In this document: in pieces, positions 53,493 to 64,000 of the stretch
How the letters are laid out: every line of letters starts with the position of its first letter
Position numbering within the stretch: position 1 is the first letter of the stretch
Assembly: GCF_019393635.1 (NCBI RefSeq)
Contig: NC_057863.1
Coordinates: 3,982,647-4,046,646 of the forward strand
Source: Dromiciops gliroides
Taxonomy: Eukaryota > Chordata > Mammalia > Microbiotheria > Microbiotheriidae
DNA length: 64,000 bases
Direction: 5' to 3'
Position numbers and translations under genes: made by a program
The notes under the pieces: generated by a model
Databases searched by the model: none
Told to the model about the DNA's origin: nothing
The model's input: the letters and a program-made list of their open reading frames with translations, nothing else

Positions 53493-54488
53493 GTATAGAA
53501 TGTATCTTACAGGGGTCTCTATAGAGAGGGACAGGGCAGAATCTCCCTCAGTTGTCCAAGTCAGCAGTGGCCAAATTTAGCCCAGTGGCTTATGATTCAA
53601 TTTAACACTTGTCTAGGGGGACTGTTCTGCTGCCCCCCTCCCCCGCCAGTGGCTGTGCACGACTCTGAAATAAATTTCCACGTCTGTGTCTCGTCCAGTG
53701 GCACGGAAGCACCTCCAGGGCGATGCCCTCCATCTCCGGTGGCCTGACACGAATAAGACCCAACTCACCGAGCTTGTTTTAAATTCTCTTGTTCGCAGAC
53801 TGCTGTGGGCGTCTTCCTTTTCTCTAATTGTCCCGGTTTTCTAGCCTTGTATGTTTTTGAAGCTTTGCTTTTAACTCTTCTCCAAACTTGGAGAACTTGT
53901 GCACTTGTCTAATTCGTGCGAAGCATGATGTGGCCTTTGCCATGGCCCCAGCCGAGGCAGCCTTAGCCTTCACATGTGCGCGTGCACACGCACACACTTA
54001 ATAATGTACAATGCACATATATGCAGCATGAACATTATATACATACCACACACGCTTGGTGGGGCTGCCATGTGGTTTGATGAAAGAAACACAGCCTTTC
54101 AGACAATAGATTCTTAATCTAATTCATGAATTTTCATACAATAAGAGGAAAGCAGCTCAATGAAGTTGAAGTGCATTCCTAAGGATTCACTAAAGTGGCT
54201 TGTGGGACAATCAAGAAGCTCCCAGGACGCATACAGGTGGGCACCTTCTAACCTAGAAAGCTGCTTGGGCCAGCCCCACAGCCAGTATGGGCCGGCATTG
54301 GGACTGGAATCCGGGTTTTCCTGGCTTTTTATTAATACCCATCACGCCAGGCTGCCCCCCATATGACAATCATACTCTGACATGAGAGGGAAAAATAAGA
54401 TGCTGTTAACCCTGTTGACTTCCCCAAACTTCCTAGAGGCATTTAGATTAATTCCTGGGTGAATTTCCAATAAATACTCTGAATGGTT
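53493..54488. other. Unique sequence, no gene recognised
   Basis: A short CA tract lies at about 53977-53998. AT-rich stretches without repeats may include conserved noncoding DNA. Confidence 0.35.
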
Positions 54489-54489
54489 A

Positions 54490-54612
54490 GAGCTGTCAGG
54501 GACTTCAAAGGCCACAGATTTCATTCTTAATCAAGGGGAAAACAGAAGCCTCTTGAGAACTTGCCCAGAGTCCCAAAGCTACTGTCCAGCAGAGAACCCA
54601 ACCTGGGTGTGT
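54490..54612 (-). mobile_element. MIR-family relic, antisense
   Basis: 'GGACTTCAAAGGCCACAG' and 'GAACTTGCCCAGAGTCCCAAAGC' with 'GAGAACCCAACCTGGGTG' indicate a diverged antisense MIR. Confidence 0.5.
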
Positions 54613-57600
54613 CCCTCCCCTTCCTTGGCATTTGCCCTCCAGAATGAAAATGGGCGTCTATAGGATCCTCTCAGAGGCGCCCATTCTCCTCAAAACTCCT
54701 GCACAAAACTGCAGGGCATGGGAAAGTCTCCTGCTCTTAAGGGACTTCCATTTCCTCATTTAACTCTTGCAGGTAAAAGCCTGCGTGCGGTGTGGCCGTG
54801 CACAATGCGCAGAGAGCTTCGGAGCTACTGTTGACTGCAGGGAACCACTGAGAAGCCTCCTCCCATCAGGGTTCTCTTGATTTACCTATGGCACAGATAA
54901 CAGTAACATGGCTTAACCCGGCCCTTCTACTTTCATGACAAGAGTCCAGTCCTGGCAAGCCCAGGACCCAGCCTGACGTGCCTGCATCAGAACGAGGTTT
55001 GCATGTGTTGATTGCCCAGGGCTTTCATCCTTTCATCCACGTGGGCCACTCAAAGATCTTCATTTTGCCAACACAAGTACACAGATACCCCATTTATGAA
55101 CATGCTAACTGTTCTCAGTGGTAGACGTTAGCCTGGAATAGATGGGGCACAGGGATAGAAATCACTCACTCCCCCCCCCACCCCCTGCCGTTAGCAGAAG
55201 ACAGAACCAGACTCAGCCTCTTTCCCTGGAGAAGTTAATGCTATATTTCCGATCCCAAATAACCATGCTTATATTTAAAACTAATGACTGAAAAAGGTGG
55301 CTCCTCCAGCCCCACCTTCACAGGGAGAATTCCTAAACTACAAATTAAAAGTCCCCCACACATTCTGGAGCTTTGTTGATTTAAATCGATCCCACTGTGA
55401 TTTAGACACCAAACTTTCAGCTGGGGGGGGGGGGGGGATTTGAGTTTCCCATTAAGAGCAGTGCTGAACAAATGGGTGTGATGCCGAGGGGCTGGCTGTG
55501 CCACCTCTCACTAAGGCACAGTTTATCCAACAGCTCAACAGGAAGGATCTCCCTTCCTGAGTTTGGCCCAAGGATCCTGATTTTAAAAAATCCACATCTG
55601 GCCCAAGGGTTTTGTTCTCGGACTTCTTATTTGGCTTTGTTTGGATAACGACGTTGTAACGACGCTTTGGGATCCTCAAAACTGGACCTGGATTTATCGA
55701 CATGTCTAAAAAGTCTACTTTTTAGGCCAGAGACACAACACACCAGGCTTTAGGGGTTCGAATGGAAGCTAACTTTCTCCTTCAGTTACATCTGCATTCA
55801 ATAAATATCTAAGTTTCTACATCCCTTTAAAAAAAAATCACACTTAGCCTGAGATGGGTTATAAAGAAACACCACAATGCACGAATGAACCGGCTTCATT
55901 TGTAGAAATCTGTCTGGCCTGCATCAGGAGCCCGTCGGCAATCGGTGCTTACCTATGTTCCAGTTAGATCCTGGGCTAACAAACACACAGAAGGGGTGGG
56001 ATGGGAACAGGGACTTCCTCCAGCCTGGGGAGGCATCTCTGCTGACACTTGGTGCAGCAGGCTTATCGCCATCTCCCTTTTCTGCTGAATATACTTCTCC
56101 ACTCAGGTGACCTGGGGTAAATGCCACCAGGACAGTCCCCAAATCCACATAATGACTAATGAGGAGCGTTCCCCCAGACACAGGGTGGGTGCACGTTCCC
56201 CCTCCTCCTGACCTAGGGAAGATCTGATCTCCCTCTCCTCCTGACCTCCGTGAAGGCTGAAACGCTCTGGAACCAACACAAACAGAAAACACACGAGTTG
56301 GGTCCTTTGCCAGAATCCAGGTTTCACAAACTCTATGAACCTGGTGAGGACCCTCTTCCAAAGTCCACATCAGGCCCCAAGTCCTGAGAAAGACTGACTC
56401 AAGTGGTCAGGAATGCTCTGAATCTTGAGTTCCTAGGCTAGGACTGGAAGAAGCAGCTTGTCATAAAGAGAGTTTTTCTTAGAAGCCAAAAATATGGAGC
56501 TGAATGTTGAGAGAAATGAACCATAGGAGAAAGCCCCTATGATTTCAGAGGAGGGGCCCAGACTCAGTGGGGCACACCGTGAGCTTGGCCGAGGGAGGCT
56601 GGGTACTCTGTTCCTGTCACTACCTGCCCCTAAACTGTGCCTTTAAACCGATCTCTGCACATATGGGTGGGTACGTACATGTAGGTGTGCACATATACTA
56701 GCAATCAAGGGCTCTTGGGCACCTCTTAAAAGAAGGAAATCCCTCTCCTGCTGATGATTTGCACGCATATCTTGACTGGCACAAATGACAGCGGCCAACT
56801 GATCACTCAACCATTTCCACTGCTTGCCGGCCATGCAAGAAGTCAAGGACTTCCCTCTGGGCAGACAGAAGTCTGGCAAGCACTGAGTCCAGGGGACAGC
56901 TATTCCCAAGCTACGCTCGAAGGTGGCCCCAAATGGCCACAGACACCGTCTCCTCACATGATCATAAACTCAAACTCCAAGGATACTGGAATTATTCATG
57001 CTCACCATGTCCAGCCAAAGACCGTTCCCTTTCATGTGGCGAGTTTAAACCGAATTGGGGCAATTCACAAATCCTCTGACAGAATATCAAACATCCAAAT
57101 GATGACTTTTGGGGGGTAGGATTATTTTATATACAAATGACAGTGCTGCTCCAGGTTTTTATTTTAAACACTCAGCAATATTTTCTGGAAAAGAAATGGT
57201 TATTAGGTAAAACCAGTCTCTGCATTAGAAGAACTGTGCCCCAGGGAGTAACACTAAAAAACAGAAGGTAAGAACCAAACGTGATGCTGTAGTCACTGTC
57301 ATCTCCCGGTCTGTCACTTCAATAACATAAATATGGGGTGTCGTTACTAAAGAGGCTCCACCAAGAATAAATTACTTGTGTCCTGGACAATGCGTGTTTC
57401 CACATGTGGGGACTCTGCGAGGAGAAATCCTGGACCAAAGACAGAAGCATTTTCTTTGTTCACTGTACTCAGACAGTTGTTGTTGGGAGGGATTCTATTC
57501 TGTTAAAGGAAGAACATTTGAAGTTAGGAACGTCCTTGGTAAATACCAGGCAACTGATTGGTCCTTGGCTTTATTAGGAAAAGAGGCATTTACAGGGTTG

Positions 57601-58058
57601 GGTCTGCTCTCAGCCACACCTCTCTAAGTCTAGGCCAAGACCCGCTTTCTGATGGGGGCATGAGGCTCTGATGTCAAGGAGAATCTAATGAGGGGAGAAC
57701 CCACCTTCCACCCTGCCACTGCCTGATCATCTTACTCCTCTGGTTTTGACCTCTGAATAATCTGTTAAAAACACCCAAATTACGGCTGTGCCCCAAATCA
57801 CGTTGCGCCAATGAGTTTCTGCTGGGGAGGGAGGGAGGAGCCATCATCTGGGTCCTTGATTCCCAGCACTGGCTGGTGTCACTGTTTAGCTGCTTACCCA
57901 CACTACAATTCACCTTCCCCCTAGCATCTGCTCCAAGCATTTTCCTATGGCGTTATTTCCCCCCTAGCATTTGAAAATAATAGGAGGGCAAAGGGCCATT
58001 CAAGCGAGTGTCTGGTCAGTGTGGGGGCAGTGGCAGGCCAGACTTAGCCTCCACTCAC
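54613..58058. other. Long stretch without recognised repeats; possible 3' UTR on the minus strand
   Basis: No clear interspersed repeat is seen in about 3.4 kb, unusual for this window. Homopolymer patches occur at 55171-55178 (C) and 55424-55437 (G). If the exon at 58059-58125 is terminal rather than spliced, its 3' UTR would lie here; a minus-strand AATAAA (plus TTTATT) falls near 57158-57163 with GT-rich sequence beyond it. This is speculative. Confidence 0.3.
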
Positions 58059-58125
58059 CTTTACTTCTCCTGATGGAGGGCTTCAATGAAAGCTTCTAGT
58101 TTTTCTTGAATTTCTCTCACTTTTT
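58059..58125 (-). CDS. Possible C-terminal coding exon (gene not identified)
   Basis: Read on the minus strand, a long polypyrimidine tract ends in TTCCCAG, then 67 nt follow, then the perfect donor consensus AG/GTGAGT. After two bases completing a split codon, the exon encodes 20 residues, KVREIQEKLEAFIEALHQEK, and a TAA stop two bases before the donor. The peptide is charged and helical with a heptad-like pattern, as expected at the end of a coiled coil. The other frames are less open. If real, it is the last coding exon of a minus-strand gene, with either an intron in the 3' UTR or a read-through terminal exon. I could not name the family and found no second exon of the same gene in the window. 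Confidence 0.45.
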
Positions 58126-58672
58126 CTGGGAAGACAAAAAGAAACAAACATCTTGTTTCCTGTGCATTTTCTGTCCTGGAGACCATAACAACTTTACAGC
58201 CTGGATGACAGGTACAAAGCAACAACTCACCCCTTCCTTCCTCTTTCCCCAATCACAACACGTGGCTAAGTTGGCCATTCAGAAAAACACAACCCGAAGC
58301 TGATGTGTCCCTTATAAGTTAGTGATGTGACAAGCAGAGTGACAGAATTCAGTTCTACGTGAAAACACCTGGTTTCTGGTGGAGTTCTACACTTTACGTT
58401 TGAATAGCATACTTAAAATATATGCTTCCCACAAAACACTTCAGTGGGAAATAAAACACTGGATGCCCATGCCATCACATTAGGATTGTTCGATCCAAAG
58501 CCTCATCAGTTCTCATTCTGAAGTCGTTCGAATGTCAGATTTTACATGTCAGAAATGACCCCTCTCAAGATCACTGTTAGAAAAACCTACACAATGAAAT
58601 GACACAACAATGATGACAGCGTAGAAAGAACTGTTAGTCCGTCCCATGGAAAATGAAGTAAAGTTAATTAAG
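58126..58672. other. Unique AT-rich sequence (intron-like)
   Basis: No repeat or further exon is recognised immediately upstream (minus-strand sense) of the exon candidate. Confidence 0.4.
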
Positions 58673-58683
58673 AATAAATGTAC

Positions 58684-58839
58684 TGGGGCAGCTAGGTGGT
58701 GAAGTGGATAGAGCACCGGCCCTGGAGTCAGGAGGACCTGAGTTCAAATCCGGCCTCAGACAGTTAACATTTACTAGCTATGTGACCCTGGGCAAGTCAC
58801 TTAACCCCAATTGCCTCACCAAAAGAAAAAAAAAATAAT
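58684..58839 (+). mobile_element. Young marsupial tRNA-CORE SINE, sense (first of a pair)
   Basis: Head 'GGGGCAGCTAGGTGGTGAAG', 'AGCACCGGCCCTGGAGTC', box B 'GTTCAAATCCGGCCTC', CORE and an A/AAT tail. An exact 11-bp duplication AATAAATGTAC lies at 58673-58683 and 58840-58850. Confidence 0.95.
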
Positions 58840-58852
58840 AATAAATGTACCC

Positions 58853-58999
58853 TGGGGTGGCTAGGTGGCGCAGTGGATAAAGCACCAGCTCTGGATTCAG
58901 GAGGACCTGAGTTCAAATCTGGCCTCAGACACTCGACACTTACTAGCTGTGTGACCCTGGGCAAGTCACTTAACCCCCATGCCCCGCCAAAAAAAAAAG
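58853..58999 (+). mobile_element. Young marsupial tRNA-CORE SINE, sense (second of a pair)
   Basis: Head 'GGGGTGGCTAGGTGGCGCAG', box B 'GTTCAAATCTGGCCTC', CORE 'TAGCTGTGTGACCCTGGGC' and an A tail. AATGTACCC (58844-58852) and AATGCACCC (59000-59008) form a 9-bp duplication with one mismatch that overlaps the right duplication of the first SINE. Confidence 0.94.
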
Positions 59000-59008
59000 A
59001 ATGCACCC

Positions 59009-60689
59009 AAAAACAGCCTCCCTTCCTGTGTGGCAGGATTCAGACTTGGGCCTTCCTGACTTCCCACTCCATCTATTGAGCCACAGAATGGCCCTGCTGA
59101 TGGACCAAACCTATTTGCACAGGGTCTGCCCCCACTGCCTGGGCACCAGAGACAGCTCTGTTTCTGGTCGGTTCTTGGAGAGTCCAAGACAAGAGGAGTT
59201 TCCCTGTAGCGTGAGGACGGGTCTACCAGCCACAGAAAAAAGGCCAATATCAACAAGAGGAAGAGAAAAGCATCACTGGCTTAGGAACTGGCTGAAAGAG
59301 TGGGTCTAGACCAGACCAATGCTCTTCAGTGATTGCAATGTTCTTTCCAGTGTTAGTGGTAAACAACCCAGAGGCCTCCCACATAAGCCCCATCCCCAAA
59401 TGTGAACACACTCCCCAGGAACAAGAGCTTCCTACACACAGCAGGCGCAGAGTGAACAGAAATAGCCACTGTAGAGGAGAAATTTCACATCTAATCTCCT
59501 TATGCAAAAGTCTTTTATTTAATATAAAAACACGCTCCATTCTTGAGAAGTGTTAGAGCTTCACTCTCTCCTGAAGGCAGGCGCCGCCCCCCCCCCCATC
59601 ACCCTCCTGACCTCCCAGTCCCCTTATCCCAAGTTTCAAACAAGAGTAAAAACTACACGAGGATCACAAATCACTTGGGTGGGCAAGGTCATCGCCGGCT
59701 GCAGTATTAGAATTCTCCTGTTCGCTTAGCCAGGAGGGAAGGGAAAACTTTAGGAAAAGGAAAACCAGCCAGGCAGCCCTTGCAGATTCGGGAGAGGCTC
59801 CATCCACTCCATGAAGAGCACAGAGCAGCGGAAGCCCATGGGTCAGTGAGGCCCGGAAGTCACCTGCAGGAGGAGTGGGGGCCGTCCCTCCTCCCACTGT
59901 CAAGCCGTGCCCCCTTCAAGGGGCCCAAGAACAAAGCCATAGGAAGGAGGTACCATCACAAGCCCTTCTTAAACCATTTGCTCATTAGTATAATGAAAGA
60001 AAGCAGAAGGCAGTTTAGCACAGAGCGAGACAAAAGGACTGTGGACATTGGCAGCCAATCCGCAAAGTCCTCTTTCAAAACCAAGAATCAGGACAGAAGT
60101 TTCCTACCAGTTAGGTGAACGTCAAACCCAAATAAAAGACCCATCTCACAGAAACAAAAAGCTGAGCGGGATGCTGATGCTAATCAAAAATAACCTCCAG
60201 ACGCATTCCATTAAGACCTTACAATTTACAAGGCTTATAAAGCAAGTTTTACTCTTGTTAAAAACAAATGTAAACTTGCCATGAAGGAGATGAGGTGTCT
60301 TTGTTTCCTCTGGCCACGGCTGGGAAAGGCAAACTGGACCTTTGCACTGATCCAAATGTTCACTTCTTTCCCAAACACCCTGTGCAGTATTAATGTTTTC
60401 TCCTTGGTGGGAGGGCCAGCAACATTCGCTTTTACAGATGGGCATAAAAACCATATTCTTTAAGAAAGGCAGATCTAGACGAATTTTGAGATCACGCTCA
60501 CCAGTGGGCATCCAATCGGTAGCTGCCCGCCCCCCCCATATCCAGGTGTGCCTCCACTGGCCTCCCACCACTCATCTCCTCTACACGTGCCGTGTGTGGC
60601 CAAGTCCTCTCCTCTTGACTCCTCTGTGGCCCAGCTTCCACTCCCCAGGTACCAACCCTCTCCTGACACCCAATCGAAGGACTTCTCAA
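59009..60689. other. Unique sequence, no gene recognised
   Basis: A C run lies at 59588-59598. No clear repeat appears until a weak L2 trace. An open minus frame at 59664-59903 has no recognisable motif. Confidence 0.35.
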
Positions 60690-60842
60690 TGCTCATCCCT
60701 TCTGACCCCGTCAAAGTGCCTGTGACCTGCTCTCCCCACCCCCGCTCCTTCTTCTCTTTTCATCCCTCAGACCCATGCTCAATCTCATCAAACACATGCT
60801 ACCCATGGGCATTCCCTGAGGCTTGTTCTAGGCCCCGTCACT
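60690..60842 (+). mobile_element. L2-like fragment, sense
   Basis: Pyrimidine-rich text ('CTCATCCCTTCTGACCCC', 'CTTGTTCTAGGCCCCGTC') resembles the L2 ORF2/3' region but is weak. Confidence 0.35.
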
Positions 60843-60854
60843 GACCACCCAAGG

Positions 60855-60945
60855 CTCTCCTGCCTGGGATCAGGAGGAGCTGAGTTCAAATCCAACCTCA
60901 GACACTGGCTCACAAATATTTTTTAAATAATAAAAAAAAAGAAGG
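60855..60945 (+). mobile_element. Marsupial SINE fragment, sense
   Basis: 'CTGGGATCAGGAGGAGCTGAG' and 'TTCAAATCCAACCTCAGACAC' are followed directly by an A/T-rich tail. The CORE is deleted. Confidence 0.75.
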
Positions 60946-62498
60946 ATGTTATCCAGTTAAACAACAGATTCCTGGCTTCTAGTACACGATGGTGTGATTC
61001 AATTTCTGAAATAAATGTTTGGGATTTGCATCTTGAGAACACACAGCCTCCTACCATCATTCTAGTCTACACTGAATAGAGCAAACTCTTCTGTGCCCTG
61101 CTCTTTGCCAATGGATTTTTTGCTTTACTGATTTTTTTTCTTGTGTTTCAGAGAAAAAGTTTCTTGTTTTTAGAAATGGAATAGACTGTGATAAAGCAGT
61201 CAGCCCTGACTTGAAGGTCTCGTCATTTCAGGCTGATCAGGACAACTACATCTTCAACTGTAACTTCATCTGTTGGTGACGAAAGGGCCCTTGGGCTCAT
61301 GCTCATTTACCACTATCTTTGGGGGCTGAATTTAAAGGATGGACTTGGTCTGTGGGGGAGAAACCTTCCTCCCCCTCTAGATCACCTCTCAGGCAGGAGG
61401 AAGCCCCCCCAACCTGGAGAAGCCTCATGTGCAGGTGGCCCCTGTGCTTCCTCTGGAAAACAGTCCGCTCTAACCCTGCCCCCCCAGCCCATGACACAAG
61501 GGAAAGACCCAAACACTCCTCCCATTTCCCTCCAAACACTAGCCTTGGCACATGGCTGCCAAAGATCGCGGAACAAAAAGGATGCGTTCTGAAATTCATT
61601 CCGTAATTAGCTCAGAGGCTGGAATGACAAGAATAACAGAGAGAGAGTGCATGTGCATGTGTGCGTGCATGCGTGCGCTCTGCTTCAGCCTGTTGTCAGG
61701 CAGGGCCACCGCCAGGTAAAGAGATGAAACCCTCCTCCTTCCCCAGCATATTGTGCCCCCCACCCCCCATAACAGGAATCAATGCTTCCAGTCACTCCCA
61801 AAGGGCCTCACAGATTTAGAACCATCCATAAGCGTCTTCCGAATGGCTGGACAAGGGAAGAGAAAAGGAAACCAAGGCACGCCGTGTGCTTTTAATAACA
61901 CTTGCTATGATTCTGAACCAGAACAAGTCAGCTTAATTCTTAGCTAAGTAGTTCTTAATGGAAACCTGGGGACGTCTGCTCAGGAAAACCCAACTGGCTC
62001 ATCACCTTTTAGGGACAAAAAAATAAGTGGGCGGCTTGACAGGTTGTGGTTTAACTCCCCAAATATTTAGAGAAATGGCAACACTTTCCCTCATTAGCTG
62101 GCTCTCTGGCAAGGTGACCCCTGCCTGTGTATGACCCCTGAACACGCCTGCTGGACGAAGAACCACAGAGTTCCAACTACAGCTATTTAAAAAGAAAGGA
62201 CAGGGCGCCTGACCCCTATCACGGAAACCAACCTGGAAAACAGACACCTTTTGTCTTCAGTGTTTTACTCTGGAGGGAGGACGGGAAGGAAATGTCATGT
62301 CTCTGACTGCCACAGACAGTGGGAAATGCCAATAGAAACAAAGGCATGGGTGGATGGAGTGTTTAAGCAGCCAGAGAAGGAACAGGGCACCTTCTGGGAA
62401 GTACAATCCCAGGGTTTTTTTTTTCCTAGGGACCCACAGGCTCTACTGAGCAGGTGTTAGGCAGGGCCCCCAGGCTAGACCCTGACGTTGGTGAGAGC
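60946..62498. other. Unique sequence, no gene recognised
   Basis: A short TG/GAGA tract lies at about 61638-61675. No exon or repeat is recognised. The overlapping frames at 61299-61606 are on both strands. Confidence 0.35.
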
Positions 62499-62499
62499 C

Positions 62500-62762
62500 A
62501 CCTGCCAGGCACTCCCTCTCCACTCCGGCTTCCACATGGCTACCAAAGGGATGTTTCTAGAGCCTGTGTCTGACTGGGTCACCCCCTGGCTCCAAAAGCT
62601 GTGGTGACTTCTTGCCGGTGTTAGAACCAAGGGCAAACTCATTTGGGCATTTCCAGGCCTTGAATCCTGGTTCAATGTCCTTCCGAGGTTATGGTGCCAG
62701 CCAAACTCTGAGAACCTCATCTCCGGCCTGTGCCCGGCCTGCTCTGCCCTCATCACCTCCTT
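62500..62762 (+). mobile_element. L2 3' UTR fragment, sense
   Basis: It has 'GAGCCTGTGTCTGACTGGGTC', then 'CACCCCCTGGCTCCAAAAGC', 'CATTTCCAGGCCTTGAATCC' and 'CTCTGCCCTCATCACC', an L2 3' UTR order. Confidence 0.6.
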
Positions 62763-64000
62763 CTTGGAGGATTCTGAGCTCCCCTTAAGATGGATGGGGG
62801 TCTCCCAGTGCTGCTGGCAGATGGTCTGAGGAGGGCGCCCCAAGCCTCCAGAAAGGCACGCACGACCATCCTAAAGAAATGGGCCCAGGCAAAGTCACAG
62901 GAAAGACCGAGCGGATGAAGACTAATCTAGGGTCCATGACTTGCATCTGGACAGATGACGGACAGCACCCATTCTTCCCAGACAGACCTGGGCCAGACAA
63001 CCTCAGTGGACAAGGACGTGGCTCTAGGATTAAGCAAGAGGAGCAAAATGGGCTCAACTAGTTTCTGGAAATAGCACAGCCCCTTTTGTGGCCCCAAGAT
63101 TCTCCTGGGCCCCTCGTGTAATGGGGGTTTTGTGAGGAACTGAAAAGGACAAGAATCTAAAGGAGAGGTGCCCAAGGACTGTGAGCAGTGCCAAGAAAAC
63201 AATGAGGAATGACAAGGAAGACTGGCTGCAAGAGGCACCGGCAAGGAAAGGAAGGCTCCCAGCATGTTGCATGTACTTCTGGGGGTAAGGGGGAGAACCG
63301 CTGCCTGGGATGGACAGGTGAGGATGGCTGCTGTATCCCTAGCCCTGACAGAGGACCTAGAATGGAACTGCCCCGTAATTTGGCTGAGAGAGGAAACAAG
63401 AACAATGAGGAGCTTCATGGAGAGCTTACTGAGAAGACAGTGAACAATGTTCACCAACAGCAAGATGGCCAAAGGGCCCCCAGGTGATGCTGAGGAGAGC
63501 TGGACACCTGGAGGACCCAGGCCAGCTGCTAGAGACAGATATACTTGTGGGTTTTCCATCAGGCCGACGAGTCCAGAACAGTCTGTTCTGGCCTTCCTAC
63601 GGAGCCAACGCTCTACCTGCCCTCTTGTTCTCTTGTGCATCGATGACCTTTTCTGCACCAAGTCTAAGAAAACCTCTTAAAAGGTCATAGACAGTCCATC
63701 GCCACTTCCTTCAAAATCAACTAGACCAAATGGGTATCTTTCCCCCCACCCCCCACAAGTCAAGCTTCCTCTGACTCTGGGTGCACGCTACTTAGGCTTT
63801 CCAAAATGCAGAGGAGGAGGATGTAGAAATGCAGAGTAGTGTCAGAAACAGTGGAAGAAGGAAGTGACTGTAGATAAGCGGGCACATCTGGCTGGACTAA
63901 GAGATTGAGAAGGAAGCTGGCTAAGAGACACTCTGTCAAAGGCAGGATTAATGATTAAGAAACCACCACTCTGGCCTCCCAAGGATCCTCTGACCGTTCA
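62763..64000. other. Unassigned sequence, possibly an unrecognised old repeat
   Basis: A 244-codon minus frame (62927-63661) is the second longest non-microsatellite frame in the window. It shows no domain I recognise and no splice context. The purine-rich plus-strand text could be a decayed interspersed element, but I cannot name a family. Confidence 0.3.

Noticed and set aside
55940..55975. A microexon on the minus strand (AG ... GTAAGC)
   Set aside because: The motif pair encloses under 25 nt, has no supporting coding signal, and such pairs are common by chance.
1..64000. Bacterial, phage or plasmid system, operons and ribosome binding sites
   Set aside because: The repeat content, CpG depletion and lack of coding density are those of vertebrate nuclear DNA.

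Overview
The window looks like nuclear DNA from a marsupial mammal. The clearest sign is a tRNA-derived CORE-SINE with a box A-like 5' end (GGCAGCTAGGTGGC), a box B (GTTCAAATCCGGCC) and an A-rich tail, present in many copies on both strands. With it are older MIR-type SINEs, many L2 copies, the 3' ends of marsupial-type L1, and degenerate CR1/L3-like LINE pieces. The SINE wording (CCGGCCCTGGAGTCAGGAGGACC...) resembles Australian marsupials more than the opossum as I remember them; this is inference.

No complete protein-coding gene can be supported. Most open reading frames are chance frames, frames through microsatellites, or decayed LINE coding sequence. Two short stretches look like spliced exons. 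A 67-nt one on the minus strand (58059-58125) encodes a charged helical C-terminus with a stop. A weaker 103-nt one lies on the plus strand (53390-53492). Two CpG-rich islands (about 19.62-20.27 kb and 49.84-50.65 kb) are the only promoter-like regions. Several repeat-free stretches keep CpGs or clustered homeodomain, POU or TCF/SOX-like words and may be conserved enhancers: about 26.4-27.0, 32.6-32.8, 37.97-38.11, 40.9-41.35 and 50.3-50.4 kb.

Layout: 0-1.5 kb holds a SINE 3' part, an LTR-like segment and an L1 3' end. 1.6-7.3 kb is L2, MIR and CR1/L3-like debris. 7.3-19.6 kb is largely unique sequence with scattered MIR and L2 and one young SINE. The first CpG island follows. 21-26 kb is repeat-dense, with a CA-based minisatellite, a SINE pair and a long (TTCC)n. 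26.3-43 kb alternates unique blocks with L2, MIR and a roughly 270-bp CA tract. 43.6-49.1 kb is a dense nest: an L2 interrupted by L1 and MIR, then several SINEs and a SINE pair. The second CpG island follows. 51-64 kb is mainly unique sequence with the two exon candidates and another SINE pair.

The best-supported unusual structures are retrotransposon nests with readable target-site duplications. They include three places where two same-orientation SINEs sit side by side, two of them inside a single outer duplication. I found no sign of a CRISPR array, bacterial operon, phage or other new molecular system. All identifications rest on reading the sequence and on memory of repeat families; no alignment was run.
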